40,466 nt of DNA from Pseudomonas sp. GD03858. GTDB taxonomy: Bacteria; Pseudomonadota; Gammaproteobacteria; Pseudomonadales; Pseudomonadaceae. The notes beneath the pieces were generated by a model. The model did not search any database. It was not told the DNA's origin and saw nothing but the letters and a program-made list of their open reading frames with translations. This document shows positions 1-8,836 of the stretch, in pieces; position 1 is the stretch's first letter; each line of letters begins with the position of its first letter. The translations under genes were made by a program, and so were the position numbers. Where the stretch lies: assembly GCF_029840925.1 (NCBI RefSeq), contig NZ_JAOCDM010000039.1, positions 1 to 40,466 on the forward strand. Direction: 5' to 3'.

Positions 1-12
1 CAGGAGATCGGC

Positions 13-246
13 TCAGTCTTTCCAGAAAGGTTTACGCCCTTCCCGCCACGCCTGTTCCCAGGTCAGCCCGATATCGCGCAACTGCCGATCATCCAGTTGC
101 AGCAACGCCCTGCGGGTACGCCAGCGATGCAGCATCAGGCCCCAGCGGCTCAAGCCGATAGACACGCTGTAGACCTTGGCTCGCTCTCCGGCCTCCAGTT
201 CCTTGGCCAACAGTTGCACGCGCACATCGCTCAAGCCCCCCATCAC
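13..246 (-). CDS. DUF1127 (YjiS-like) small protein
   Basis: A 77-residue protein whose C-terminal half (about residues 40-77) is a DUF1127 domain: an Arg-rich helix followed by LLQLDDRQLRDIGLTWEQA and an Arg/Lys-rich tail ending KPFWKD. The first 40 residues are an N-terminal extension that I do not recognise. DUF1127 proteins are small and basic; some act as RNA-binding regulators of phosphate or carbon metabolism, but the role here is unknown. The start is GTG at 246, six bases after a GGGAG ribosome site; an ATG follows immediately at 243 and is equally possible. It is divergent from the MocR regulator at 422 and shares its upstream region, so it is a candidate target of that regulator (inference). 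Confidence 0.8.
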   Translation of the reverse strand: MMGGLSDVRVQLLAKELEAGERAKVYSVSIGLSRWGLMLHRWRTRRALLQLDDRQLRDIGLTWEQAWREGRKPFWKD

Positions 247-302
247 TGCGTTCTCCCATCAGTTGATACCGTGGAGAAAGCATGCGCGTTCCTGCTCTCG
301 AC

Positions 303-387
303 AATACAGATCCAACAGGCAGTTATTATTTCCATACAGAATTGGCAGAAAGTCGGCTGAATGAAGTATTTTCCAACAATCTGTATT
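303..387. promoter_or_regulatory. Three ATACAGA-type motifs, probable MocR operator
   Basis: ATACAGA occurs at 304-310 and again at 334-340, exactly 30 bp apart in direct orientation. An inverted copy lies at 379-387 (ATCTGTATT, the reverse complement of AATACAGAT at 303-311). All three lie in the intergenic stretch between the divergent DUF1127 and MocR genes. MocR/GntR regulators usually bind spaced direct repeats plus an inverted copy near their own promoter. Assignment to this regulator is inference from position and architecture. Confidence 0.55.
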
Positions 388-421
388 GGTCATTGACCCG
401 CACAACGCCCAGGAGTATGCC

Positions 422-1852
422 GTGACCCTCTACCTCAACCTGGCCGAACTGCTCGGCTCGCGCATCGAGCAAGGCCTCTACCGCCCCGGCCAGCGCCTGC
501 CCTCGGTACGCGCCCTGAGCGTGGAACACGGCGTCAGCCTGAGCACCGTGCAGCAGGCCTACCGCCTGCTGGAGGACAACGGCCTGGTATCGCCACGGCC
601 CAAGTCTGGCTACTTCGTCGCCGAGGATCGCCAGCTCCCCGCCCTGCCCGATATCAGCCGCCCGGCCCAGCGGCCTGTGGATATCTCGCAATGGGAACAG
701 GTACTGGAACTGGTCCGGGCCACCCCGCGCCCGGACGTGATCCAGCTCGGCCGTGGCATGCCCGACGTCGACAGCCCCACGCTCAAGCCGCTGCTGCGCA
801 GCCTGGCGCAGATCAGCCGGCGCATGGACATGCCCGGCCTGTACTACGACAACATCCACGGCAATGCCCTGTTGCGCGAACAGATCGCTCGGCTGATGCT
901 CGACTCCGGCTGCCGCCTGGGCCCGACCGACCTGATGGTGACCACCGGCTGCCATGAGGCGCTGTCATGCAGCATTCGCGCGGTGTGCGCGCCCGGCGAC
1001 ATCGTCGCGGTCGACTCGCCCAGCTTCCATGGCGCCATGCAGACGCTGAAGGGCCTGGGTATGAAAGCCCTGGAGATCCCCACCGACCCCATCACCGGCA
1101 TCAGCCTGGAAGCCCTGGAACTGGCCCTGGAACAGTGGCCGATCAAGCTCATCCAGATCACCCCCAGCTGCAACAATCCGATGGGCTACATCATGCCCGA
1201 GTCGCGCAAGAAGGCCCTGCTGACCCTCGCCCAGCGCTACGACGTGGCGATCCTCGAAGACGATGTCTACGGCGACCTGGCCTACACCTACCCTCGCCCG
1301 CGCACCATCAAGTCGTTCGACGACGACGGCCGCGTGCTGCTCTGCAGCTCGTTCTCCAAGACCCTGGCGCCGGGACTGCGGGTCGGCTGGGTGGCGCCGG
1401 GACGCTACCTGGAGCGGGTGCTGCACATGAAGTACATCAGCACGGGCAGCACCGCCTGCCAGCCACAGCTGGCGATCGCCGATTTCATCGCCGAAGGCCA
1501 CTACCAGCCCCACCTGCGCCGCATGCGTAACCAGTACCAACGTGGTCGCGACCAGATGTGCGATTGGATCACCCGCTACTTCCCGTCCGGCACACGCGCC
1601 AGCCGGCCTCAGGGCGGCTTCATGCTCTGGGTTGAATTGCCGGAGAGTTTCGATACGCTGCGCCTGAACCGCGCGTTGATGGAGCAAGGCGTGCAGATCG
1701 CCGTGGGCAGCATCTTCTCGGCTTCGGGCAAGTACCGGAACTGCCTGCGCATGAACTTCGCCGCCCGCCCGACGCCGCAGATCGAAGCCGCGGTGCGCAA
1801 GGTCGGTGAAACCGCCCTTCGTCTACTGGAGGCCGAGCACATCGGCGGTTAA
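422..1852 (+). CDS. MocR-family regulator (GntR HTH + class I aminotransferase fold)
   Basis: A transcriptional regulator of the MocR subfamily, 476 residues. An N-terminal GntR winged helix (about 1-70, with GQRLPSVRALSVEHGVSLST and YRLLEDNGLV) is joined by a linker to a fold-type I aminotransferase domain. The PLP-binding signature SSFSKTLAPGLRVGW carries the Schiff-base lysine at about K313, and TPSCNNPMGY is the substrate/PLP-contacting Asn-Pro region. I chose GTG 422 because a perfect AGGAG lies six bases upstream (411-415). The upstream in-frame TTG at 386 falls inside a repeated operator-like motif and has no ribosome site. The effector is unknown; members respond to PLP, amino acids or taurine-like compounds. 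The divergent DUF1127 gene is the likeliest local target. Confidence 0.88.
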   Translation: MTLYLNLAELLGSRIEQGLYRPGQRLPSVRALSVEHGVSLSTVQQAYRLLEDNGLVSPRPKSGYFVAEDRQLPALPDISRPAQRPVDISQWEQVLELVRATPRPDVIQLGRGMPDVDSPTLKPLLRSLAQISRRMDMPGLYYDNIHGNALLREQIARLMLDSGCRLGPTDLMVTTGCHEALSCSIRAVCAPGDIVAVDSPSFHGAMQTLKGLGMKALEIPTDPITGISLEALELALEQWPIKLIQITPSCNNPMGYIMPESRKKALLTLAQRYDVAILEDDVYGDLAYTYPRPRTIKSFDDDGRVLLCSSFSKTLAPGLRVGWVAPGRYLERVLHMKYISTGSTACQPQLAIADFIAEGHYQPHLRRMRNQYQRGRDQMCDWITRYFPSGTRASRPQGGFMLWVELPESFDTLRLNRALMEQGVQIAVGSIFSASGKYRNCLRMNFAARPTPQIEAAVRKVGETALRLLEAEHIGG

Positions 1853-1904
1853 CGTTGCGCCGCGGTCCAACCCATGAGCCCTTGCTGTACAGGACGATCC
1901 TTCC

Positions 1905-3455
1905 TTGAAACTCCAGCGAGCCCTGCCCCTGCTGCTGGCGCTGCTGCTCGGCCTGTCGGGCTGCGCCAGCATCGGCACCCCGCGTGAAGTCAGCCAGGCC
2001 CTGCCGGCGGCCGACTCGGCGTTCGGTCGTTCGGTGCAGCGCCAGGCCGCCCCCTACGCGGGACGCTCGGGCTTTCGCCTGCTGCCCAACAGCAACGAGG
2101 CGTTCCGCGCCCGCGCCGAGCTGATCCGCAACGCCCAGGCGAGCATCGACCTGCAGTACTACATCGTCCACGACGGCCTCAGCACCCGTGCCCTGGTCCA
2201 CGAACTGCTGCGCGCCGCCGATCGCGGCGTGCGCGTGCGCATCCTGCTCGACGACACCACCAGCGACGGCCTGGACAGCCTGATGGGCACCCTCGCCGCC
2301 CACCCGAACATCCATATCCGCGTGTTCAATCCGCTGCACCTGGGGCGCAGCACTGGCGTGAGTCGCGCCGCGGGGCGGCTGTTCAACCTGTCGCGCCAGC
2401 ACCGGCGCATGCACAACAAGCTGTTCCTGGTGGACAACAGCATGGCGATCGTTGGTGGCCGCAACCTGGGCGACGAGTATTTCGACGCCGAGCCCAACCT
2501 CAACTTCACCGACATCGACCTGCTGGGTGTCGGGCCTGTGGCCGAGCAGCTCGGGCACAGTTTCGACCAGTACTGGAACAGCGCTCTGAGTCGTCCGATC
2601 GGTGACTTTCTCTGGCGCCAACCCGACGCCCGCGACCTGTTCGCCAGCCGCCAGCGCCTGGAAATCTCCCTGGCCGAGGCGCGGGTCAGGCGCAAGGCGC
2701 TGTATGACCGCCTGATGGCTTATCAATCACAGCCGCGCCTGGACGTGTGGCGCAACGAACTGATCTGGGCTCACAGCCAGGCCCTGTGGGATGCGCCGAG
2801 CAAGGTGCTGGCAGACGACGAGCCGGACCCGCGCTTGCTGATGAGCCAGCAGCTGGCCCCGGAGCTGAACGGCGTGCACAAGGAGCTGATCCTGGTGTCG
2901 GCCTACTTCGTTCCGGGCGAACCGGGCTTGCTGTACCTGACCAGCCGCGCCGACGCCGGCACTTCGGTGAAGCTGCTGACCAACTCCCTGGAAGCCACCG
3001 ACGTGCCCGCCGTGCATGGTGGCTACGCGCCCTATCGCCGCGCCCTGCTCGAACATGGCGTGCAACTGTACGAACTGCGCCGCCAACCAGGCGCACCACG
3101 GCCGCGCCTAGGCTTGCATGGCAGTTCCGATTCGAGCCTGCATAGCAAGGCCATGGTGTTCGACCGGCGCAAGACCTTCATCGGCTCGTTCAACTTCGAT
3201 CCGCGCTCGGTGCTGTGGAACACCGAGGTCGGGGTGCTGGTGGACAGCCCGGAGCTGGCCGAATACACCCGTGACCTGGCCGTGCAGGGCATGGCGCCGG
3301 CACTGAGCTACCAGGTGAAGCTGGTGGACGGGAAACTGGCGTGGGCCACCGAGGACAACGGCCAGCGGCACCTGCTGGTGACCGAGCCCGGGGGGATATG
3401 GCGACGCTTCAATGCCTGGATCAGCAAGGCGGTCGGGCTGGAGAAGATGCTGTAG
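1905..3455 (+). CDS. Phospholipase D-family lipoprotein, cardiolipin synthase C (YmdC)-like
   Basis: A 516-residue protein with two PLD catalytic motifs: HNKLFLVD (H170, K172) followed by GGRNLGDEYFD, and HSKAMVFD (H413, K415) followed by GSFNFDPRS. The N-terminus is a lipoprotein signal with lipobox LSGC (C20), so the enzyme is predicted to be membrane-anchored and to act outside the cytoplasm. Length, the double HKD arrangement and the GGRNLGDEYF stretch match the ClsC/YmdC branch, which makes cardiolipin by phosphatidyl transfer; substrate use here is inference. The start is TTG 1905, ten bases after AGGA; it gives a clean signal peptide and no better codon is in frame. It follows the MocR gene by 52 bases on the same strand. 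Confidence 0.85.
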   Translation: MKLQRALPLLLALLLGLSGCASIGTPREVSQALPAADSAFGRSVQRQAAPYAGRSGFRLLPNSNEAFRARAELIRNAQASIDLQYYIVHDGLSTRALVHELLRAADRGVRVRILLDDTTSDGLDSLMGTLAAHPNIHIRVFNPLHLGRSTGVSRAAGRLFNLSRQHRRMHNKLFLVDNSMAIVGGRNLGDEYFDAEPNLNFTDIDLLGVGPVAEQLGHSFDQYWNSALSRPIGDFLWRQPDARDLFASRQRLEISLAEARVRRKALYDRLMAYQSQPRLDVWRNELIWAHSQALWDAPSKVLADDEPDPRLLMSQQLAPELNGVHKELILVSAYFVPGEPGLLYLTSRADAGTSVKLLTNSLEATDVPAVHGGYAPYRRALLEHGVQLYELRRQPGAPRPRLGLHGSSDSSLHSKAMVFDRRKTFIGSFNFDPRSVLWNTEVGVLVDSPELAEYTRDLAVQGMAPALSYQVKLVDGKLAWATEDNGQRHLLVTEPGGIWRRFNAWISKAVGLEKML

Positions 3456-3499
3456 GACGCATCGCGGGGCAGGTCCGCGAAAGGGCCGCCCCTGTCATC

Positions 3500-4870
3500 T
3501 CAAATCTGTAAAACCAATGCCTCCAGCTGTTCTTGCCGCTGCGCCTGGTTCACCTTCGCTCCGGGATTGAGCGTCGACCATTGCGGATGCGCGCGCGCCT
3601 TGATCAGGGCCTCGGGCAGCTTGCCCTGGCGCCAGGCTTTCTCATCCGGGGCCGCCAGGAGAATGCTGTCCTGCGCCGCATGCCCGCGCCCGTCCAGCGC
3701 CACCATCAACTGCTGCTGACGCAGCGCCAGCAGGCGCAGCACGGTGTCGTCCACGGTCAGCTCACGCTGCCCCTTGAGCTTGCCCATCAACCGCGAACCA
3801 TAGTTGCGCGCGGTCTGCAGGGCGCCACCGGCAATCGCCCCGGCCAGAGCAGCGGCGCCGAGGGTCAGGCCGCCGACCAGCAGGTCCACGCCCGCGCCCG
3901 CCGCCGCCCCGGCAGCCACGCCGCCGCCCAGGCGCACACCCAGCAGTCTCAGGGTTTCCGGATTGAACAGGTCATCGCCCCAGCGTCCGTCGAGTAACGG
4001 CAGGTCGCCGGCATTGGCATCTTCACGGCGAAAGGCATAGAGCTTGAGCAGGGCCTCGACGCAGCGCTGCTCGCGTTGCCGCACATCCTGGCGCAAGGCC
4101 TCGGTGGCACGGGCCTCGGCGGCGGGCTCGGCCTCGACACTGCGCCGGCAAGCGGCGCAATCGAGCAGCAGTTCGGCGATCAGGCGCTTGCCGCTGCGCT
4201 GGCGGGCCAGGCGCTGGGCCTGCTGGTCATCGATCAGGCGCTGCAGGGCCGGGCGGGCATCCTCCAGCAGCAAGGCCAGGCTTTCGTAGAGGCGGCGCTC
4301 GCCATCCTCGGGCGGGGCCACGCTGTCGAACCGCACCAGCGCATGCAGGCCCAGGCGCGCCAGGGCCTCGCGCCACTCCGGCTCGCGGTGCTGGCTGCTG
4401 GCGACGAAGTTGAGCACCGGCAGCAAGGGCTTGCCGCAGCTGGCCAGCACTTCCAGTTCGTCGCGGTACTTGGCCAGCACCGGTTCGCGAGCGTCGATCA
4501 CGTACAGCCCGGCGTTGCTCGCCAGCAGTTGGCGCAGCACCTTGGCCTCCTGCTCAAAGCGCTGACGCGCCTCGCTGCCCAGCAGGAAGCGTTGCAGGCG
4601 GGCCGGGCCGTCCAGGCGCTCGCCTGGACGCTCCAGACGCTCGAGGTAATCGAGCAGGGCGATGGCGTCTTCCAGGCCGGGGGTGTCGTAGAGCTCGAGC
4701 AGGGGCTGGCCATCCACCGAAAGGCGCGCGCCCTCCACATGGCGGGTGGTACTGGGCCGGTGCGAGACCTCGCCGAAGCCGACGTCACGGGTGAGGGTGC
4801 GCAGCAGCGAAGTCTTGCCGACGTTGGTGTGGCCGACCACGGCCAGTTTCAGCGGCTCAGTCATGGCCAT
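3500..4870 (-). CDS. DUF3482 GTPase-like membrane-associated protein
   Basis: A 456-residue P-loop GTPase-like protein. The N-terminus has Walker A GHTNVGKTS (13-21) and Walker B/G3 DTPG (62-65). At the expected G4 position the sequence is NFVA (154-157) instead of NKxD, so guanine specificity is uncertain. Residues 311-350 are a Gly/Ala-rich hydrophobic segment resembling a glycine-zipper membrane hairpin. A charged helical region surrounds it. It matches the DUF3482/GTPase family of gamma-proteobacteria, whose function is unknown. It overlaps the end of the DUF2868 gene by 14 bases (8 if the ATG at 4864 is used), so the two are translationally coupled. Membrane remodelling or envelope quality control is a guess only. 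Confidence 0.8.
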   Translation of the reverse strand: MAMTEPLKLAVVGHTNVGKTSLLRTLTRDVGFGEVSHRPSTTRHVEGARLSVDGQPLLELYDTPGLEDAIALLDYLERLERPGERLDGPARLQRFLLGSEARQRFEQEAKVLRQLLASNAGLYVIDAREPVLAKYRDELEVLASCGKPLLPVLNFVASSQHREPEWREALARLGLHALVRFDSVAPPEDGERRLYESLALLLEDARPALQRLIDDQQAQRLARQRSGKRLIAELLLDCAACRRSVEAEPAAEARATEALRQDVRQREQRCVEALLKLYAFRREDANAGDLPLLDGRWGDDLFNPETLRLLGVRLGGGVAAGAAAGAGVDLLVGGLTLGAAALAGAIAGGALQTARNYGSRLMGKLKGQRELTVDDTVLRLLALRQQQLMVALDGRGHAAQDSILLAAPDEKAWRQGKLPEALIKARAHPQWSTLNPGAKVNQAQRQEQLEALVLQI

Positions 4871-6248
4871 GCTCCAGCCAGGTCAGGGGCGAGGTGTCGG
4901 CGTGGGGCAGGCCGAGGCGATCGAGAGCGTCGTGCCAGTCGCCCAGGCGCGCGGCGTCCAGGGCCTGGCCAGGTTGCGCCTGCAGCAGCCAGATGCGCGT
5001 GGCGCCGGCGTTGCGCGCCAGCTCCGCCAGCAATGCCAGGCTGCCACGGTCGGGGGAGCGGCGTGGGTCGCAAGCGATGGCCAGGCGTGCCGGCGGAAAG
5101 CGGCCAAGCTGTTCGAGCAGCTTGTTGCGTGACTCACGGCTGTCGAGCACGCCGGCATCGGTCACGCTGTTCGGCAATGCCGGGGGCCAGGGGCGCTGGT
5201 CGTCCAACTCCAGGCCCACCAGCAGGGCGCCGCTGCTGCCGCTCTCGAGCTGGCCAGCCTCGAAACGCGGCAAAGTCTCGGGGGCCGCGTCCTGCACGCC
5301 GATGCGCTCGCTACGGGGCATCAGTGCTTCACGCAATTGCGCATAGCCGGGCAGGTTGAGATCCAGGCTCAGGCGATCGCGACCTTGGCGCCAGCGCCAC
5401 AGGCACAGCACAGCCAGGACCAGGCGCGGCAGCAGGCCATAGACCAGCACCACGCCAAGCAACCAGCTGGCCCAGGCCTGGCGCGCCAGTTCCAGCGCCG
5501 GCAAGCTGTCGCCGCTGGCGCGGATCATCGCCTCATCCGGCACGGCGAAGCCAAGCAGCGCGGGCAGGGCACCGAGGGCTTGGGTGAGGGCGATGAAGGG
5601 TTCGGCGGCGAGCAGGGTGGTTTCCCAGACGAAGCCATAGCGCCGGGTCGCCAGCAACGCCAGCAGCATCACCAGCGCCGCGAGCATGACCAGGCACCAC
5701 AGACCGTGCACCAGCAGGCCGAGCAGCCAGCGATTCAGACGCTGGCGCTGCAACAGGACGAGCAGGGCCGGGGCCAGCTGCGCAGCCTTGGCATCGCGGG
5801 CCAGGCGCTCGCTCAGCCACAGCCACAGGCGGCCCAGCGCCGCGCCCTGCTCGCCAGCGAAGAAAAAGCCAGCGGCCCAGCCGACCAGCAGTGCCAGGTT
5901 CAACCCGAGCAGGCTACCCAGGGCCCAGAACACGTTCACTGGCCGCAGGCCATCGCCCAGCGCGGCCAACCCCAGGCCGGCGCCACTGAGCACGGCGAAC
6001 GCCATGAGCGCCAGCAGTGCCAGGCGCGCGCCCTGTTTCCAGTGGCGCAGCGCCGTCGTCATGCCGTCGCGCTCGGCCAGCCACAAGGCGCGCCGCTCGA
6101 TGCGTGTCGCCAGGTCGCCGCCCAGCTGGCGGGCACGGCGATTGGCTTCCTGATCCTCCAGGGGCCCGGCGTGTTCCTCGCGCAGGCGCACCGCTTCGGT
6201 GAGCCAGCGCTTGTCGAGTGGAGTCGGTGCGGTCACAAGCTCTTCCAT
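4857..6248 (-). CDS. DUF2868 multi-pass membrane protein
   Basis: A protein of about 463 residues of the DUF2868 family, function unknown. It has a charged cytoplasmic N-terminus (LTEAVRLREEHAGPLEDQEA) and several hydrophobic segments: about residues 60-80 (LALLALMAFAVLSGAG), 95-120, a long Leu-rich stretch near 170-200, and one near 270-300. The C-terminal 150 residues are soluble and end in an alpha/beta-looking domain. I chose ATG 6248 because the upstream GTG at 6278 adds ten residues of no family character; the ribosome site is weak for both. It is the first gene of a two-gene unit with the DUF3482 GTPase and is divergent from folA with 54 bases between starts, so promoters must overlap. 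Confidence 0.78.
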   Translation of the reverse strand: MEELVTAPTPLDKRWLTEAVRLREEHAGPLEDQEANRRARQLGGDLATRIERRALWLAERDGMTTALRHWKQGARLALLALMAFAVLSGAGLGLAALGDGLRPVNVFWALGSLLGLNLALLVGWAAGFFFAGEQGAALGRLWLWLSERLARDAKAAQLAPALLVLLQRQRLNRWLLGLLVHGLWCLVMLAALVMLLALLATRRYGFVWETTLLAAEPFIALTQALGALPALLGFAVPDEAMIRASGDSLPALELARQAWASWLLGVVLVYGLLPRLVLAVLCLWRWRQGRDRLSLDLNLPGYAQLREALMPRSERIGVQDAAPETLPRFEAGQLESGSSGALLVGLELDDQRPWPPALPNSVTDAGVLDSRESRNKLLEQLGRFPPARLAIACDPRRSPDRGSLALLAELARNAGATRIWLLQAQPGQALDAARLGDWHDALDRLGLPHADTSPLTWLEHGHD

Positions 6249-6302
6249 TGCACAGGTCAGGGCGCAAGCATAACCCACGTGCCCGGTGCTATCCTCGCCG
6301 GC

Positions 6303-6821
6303 ATGACTACATCACTCCCTCTCAGCCTGATCGCGGCGTTCGCCGAGAACCGTGTGATCGGCATCGACAACTCCATGCCCTGGCACCTGCCGGGTGACTT
6401 CAAGTACTTCAAGGCCACGACCCTGGGCAAGCCGATCATCATGGGGCGCAAGACCTGGGATTCGCTGGGCCGGCCACTGCCGGGGCGCCTGAACATCGTC
6501 GTCAGCCGCCAACCGGGCCTGGTCCTGGCCGGCGCCGAGGTGTTCGCCTCGCTGGAGGCCGCGCGGGCCCGCGCCGAGCAGTGGGCCCGCGAACAAGGTG
6601 TCGAAGAGCTGATGCTGATCGGCGGCGCGCAGTTGTACCGGCAGGCCCTGGAAAAAGACCTGGTGAGCCGCATGTACCTGACCCGGGTCGAGCTGTCCGT
6701 GCCAGGCGATGCGTGGTTCCCCGAGTTCGATCGGCAGCACTGGCGACTGGCCTCGAGTGAGCCGCAACCGGCGCAAGACGATAAGCCGGCCTACCACTTC
6801 GAGGTGTGGGAAAAGGTCTGA
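6303..6821 (+). CDS. folA: Dihydrofolate reductase
   Basis: Reduces dihydrofolate to tetrahydrofolate with NADPH in the cytoplasm, supplying one-carbon units for thymidylate, purines and methionine. The 172 residues match the usual bacterial DHFR length. Visible family motifs are LIAAFAENRVIG, the substrate site MPWHLPGDFKYFK with the catalytic acid at about D32, the NADPH site IIMGRKTWDSLGRPLPGR, and ELMLIGGAQLY. The start is ATG 6303; upstream in-frame codons run through the divergent DUF2868 gene and are not credible. Only 90 bases separate it from the MCE operon downstream. A short CGACCC/GGGTCG palindrome just after the stop (6824-6836) lacks a T-tract, so some read-through into the next operon is possible. 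Confidence 0.96.
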   Translation: MTTSLPLSLIAAFAENRVIGIDNSMPWHLPGDFKYFKATTLGKPIIMGRKTWDSLGRPLPGRLNIVVSRQPGLVLAGAEVFASLEAARARAEQWAREQGVEELMLIGGAQLYRQALEKDLVSRMYLTRVELSVPGDAWFPEFDRQHWRLASSEPQPAQDDKPAYHFEVWEKV

Positions 6822-6911
6822 GACGACCCGGGGTCGCATGGCAGGAATGCGCTGTTCATCGTGGCCCGCTGCGCTATGATCTGACTCGCCCCCCAGCACC
6901 GAGTCAGATGC

Positions 6912-8045
6912 ATGGAGCCTATGACCATTCCGAGCGCCACCCTGGACACCAGCCAGCAGCCATCCCGCCTGCGCATCGTCGGCGACTGGACCCTGGCCCA
7001 CTACGCCAGCCTCAAGCGCGAATGCGAGCGACTGCAGGGCCAGTACGGCAACGACACCCTCGCCGACCTCAGCCAGCTTGGCCGGCTGGACACCGCTGGC
7101 GCCTCGCTGCTGGCCGAGTTGCTGGGGGCCGAACGCCTGTCGCACTGCACCGACGCGCTCCCCGAGGCCGACCGCGCCCTGCTCTGCAACGTCTACCGCT
7201 CGGTGCAGGACTACTGCATTCCGCTGCGCGAACCCGAGCGTCCGGTGCTGATCCTGCTGCTGGCGCGCATCGGCTGCGCCGTCGACCAGCTGTGGCAGGA
7301 CACCCGGCAGGTCCTGGGTTTCATCGGCCTGATCCTCGAAACCCTTTTGCTGCGCCTGTTCCAGCCGCACCGCTGGCGCATCACCCCGGTGGTCGCCCAC
7401 CTCGAGCAGACCGGCCTGGATGCCGCGCCCATCGTCGCCTTGCTGACCTTCCTGGTAGGCGCGGTGGTGGCGTTCCTCGGCGCGACGGTGCTGGCCGACT
7501 TCGGCGCGACCATCTTCACCGTCGACCTGGTGGCGTTCTCCTTCCTGCGTGAGTTCGCCGTGCTGCTCACGGCCATCCTCATGGCCGGCCGCACCGCCAG
7601 CGCCTTCACCGCGCAGATCGGCTCGATGAAGGCCAACGAAGAGATCGACGCCATCCGCACCCTGGGCCTGAACCCCATCGAGCTGCTGGTGGTGCCAAGG
7701 GTGCTGGCGCTGCTGATCGCACTGCCGCTGCTGACGTTCATCGCGATGCTCTGCGGCATGATCGGCGGCGCCGTGGTCTGCGCCCTGACCTTGGATATCT
7801 CGCCGGCGATGTTCCTGTCGCTGCTGCAGAGCGACATCGGCGTGCAGCACTTCCTGGTGGGCATGGTCAAGGCACCGTTCTTCGCCTTCCTGATCGCCAC
7901 CATCGGCTGCCTGGAGGGCTTCAAGGTCAGCGGCAGCGCTGAATCGGTCGGCGCCCACACCACCTCCGCGGTGGTCCAGTCGATCTTCGTGGTGATCGTG
8001 CTGGATGCGGTAGCCGCGCTGTTCTTCATGGAGATGGGCTGGTGA
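6912..8045 (+). CDS. MlaE-family ABC permease with fused N-terminal STAS domain
   Basis: The membrane subunit of an MCE-type lipid transporter, 377 residues. Residues about 15-100 form a STAS (MlaB-like) domain with the DLSQLGRLDTAGASLLAELL core; the Thr in LDTAG corresponds to the residue required in MlaB. The rest is an MlaE permease: VVAHLEQTGLDAAPIVALLTF, the multi-pass hydrophobic core, and the conserved EIDAIRTLGLNPIELLVVPR coupling region. The fusion explains why no separate mlaB is present. The start is either ATG 6912 or ATG 6921 (GGAG lies only three bases before the latter). It overlaps the ATPase gene by four bases (GTGA), which indicates coupling. It is distinct from the canonical mlaFEDCB set. 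Confidence 0.9.
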   Translation: MEPMTIPSATLDTSQQPSRLRIVGDWTLAHYASLKRECERLQGQYGNDTLADLSQLGRLDTAGASLLAELLGAERLSHCTDALPEADRALLCNVYRSVQDYCIPLREPERPVLILLLARIGCAVDQLWQDTRQVLGFIGLILETLLLRLFQPHRWRITPVVAHLEQTGLDAAPIVALLTFLVGAVVAFLGATVLADFGATIFTVDLVAFSFLREFAVLLTAILMAGRTASAFTAQIGSMKANEEIDAIRTLGLNPIELLVVPRVLALLIALPLLTFIAMLCGMIGGAVVCALTLDISPAMFLSLLQSDIGVQHFLVGMVKAPFFAFLIATIGCLEGFKVSGSAESVGAHTTSAVVQSIFVVIVLDAVAALFFMEMGW

Positions 8046-8833
8046 CCGGTCGGCAAGCGGTGATCGAGGCACGAGGCATCTGCAACCGTTTCGGCAGCCA
8101 GGTGGTACACGAGAACCTCGACCTGGACCTGTACCGTGGCGAGATCCTCGCCGTGGTCGGCGGCTCGGGCAGCGGCAAGTCGGTGCTGCTGCGCAGCATC
8201 ATCGGTCTGCGCCGCCCCGACGAAGGCCAGGTCAAGGTCTTCGGCCAGGACCTGGCCACGCTCGACGAGGCGCAGCGCTCCAAGGTCGAACAGCGCTTCG
8301 GCGTGCTGTTCCAGAGGGGCGCGCTGTTCTCGTCGCTGACCGTCACCGAGAACGTCGCCCTGCCGCTGATCGAACACGCCGGGCTGTCGCGGGCCGACGC
8401 GGAACACCTGGCCGGGGTGAAGCTGGCCCTGGCCGGCCTGCCGATCAGCGCCGCCGACAAGTACCCGTCCTCACTGTCCGGCGGCATGATCAAGCGCGCC
8501 GCCCTGGCCCGGGCACTGGCGCTGGACCCGGACATCCTGTTCCTCGACGAGCCCACCGCCGGCCTCGATCCGATCGGCGCCGCCGCCTTCGACCAGTTGA
8601 TCCTCACCCTGCGCGACGCCCTGGGCCTGTCGGTGTTCCTCATCACCCACGACCTGGACACGCTGTACACCATCACCGACCGGGTGGCAGTGCTGTCACA
8701 GAAGAAGGTGCTGGTGGCCGGCCCGCTCAGCGAAGTCGAGCGCACCGACGACCCCTGGATCCACGAATACTTTCACGGCCCGCGCGGCCGGGCGGCCGAA
8801 GACGCCGCCCTGCGCGCCCGCCAGGAGCGCTGA
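8042..8833 (+). CDS. MlaF-like ABC transporter ATPase
   Basis: The ATP-hydrolysing subunit of the MCE transporter, 263 residues, cytoplasmic. Walker A is GGSGSGKS (about 40-47), the signature is LSGGMIKRAALARA, Walker B is ILFLDEPTAGLDP, and the switch is LITHDLDT. The ATP-binding domain is followed by the short C-terminal extension usual in MlaF homologues. It starts at GTG 8042 inside the stop of the permease gene and is followed after three bases by the MCE gene. It powers movement of phospholipid or a related lipid between membranes; the direction and substrate cannot be read from sequence. Confidence 0.92.
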   Translation: MTGRQAVIEARGICNRFGSQVVHENLDLDLYRGEILAVVGGSGSGKSVLLRSIIGLRRPDEGQVKVFGQDLATLDEAQRSKVEQRFGVLFQRGALFSSLTVTENVALPLIEHAGLSRADAEHLAGVKLALAGLPISAADKYPSSLSGGMIKRAALARALALDPDILFLDEPTAGLDPIGAAAFDQLILTLRDALGLSVFLITHDLDTLYTITDRVAVLSQKKVLVAGPLSEVERTDDPWIHEYFHGPRGRAAEDAALRARQER

Positions 8834-8836
8834 ACG

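Noticed and set aside
3456..3499. REP-like fragment between the phospholipase gene and the DUF3482 gene
   Set aside because: GCATCGCGGGGCAGG resembles the REP core, but the second half has diverged and no inverted arm of useful length remains.
6312..8072. Open frame of 586 codons antisense to folA and the permease
   Set aside because: Composition is dominated by Gln, His, Asp and Glu, a mirror artefact of GC-rich coding DNA; both sense genes have full family motifs.
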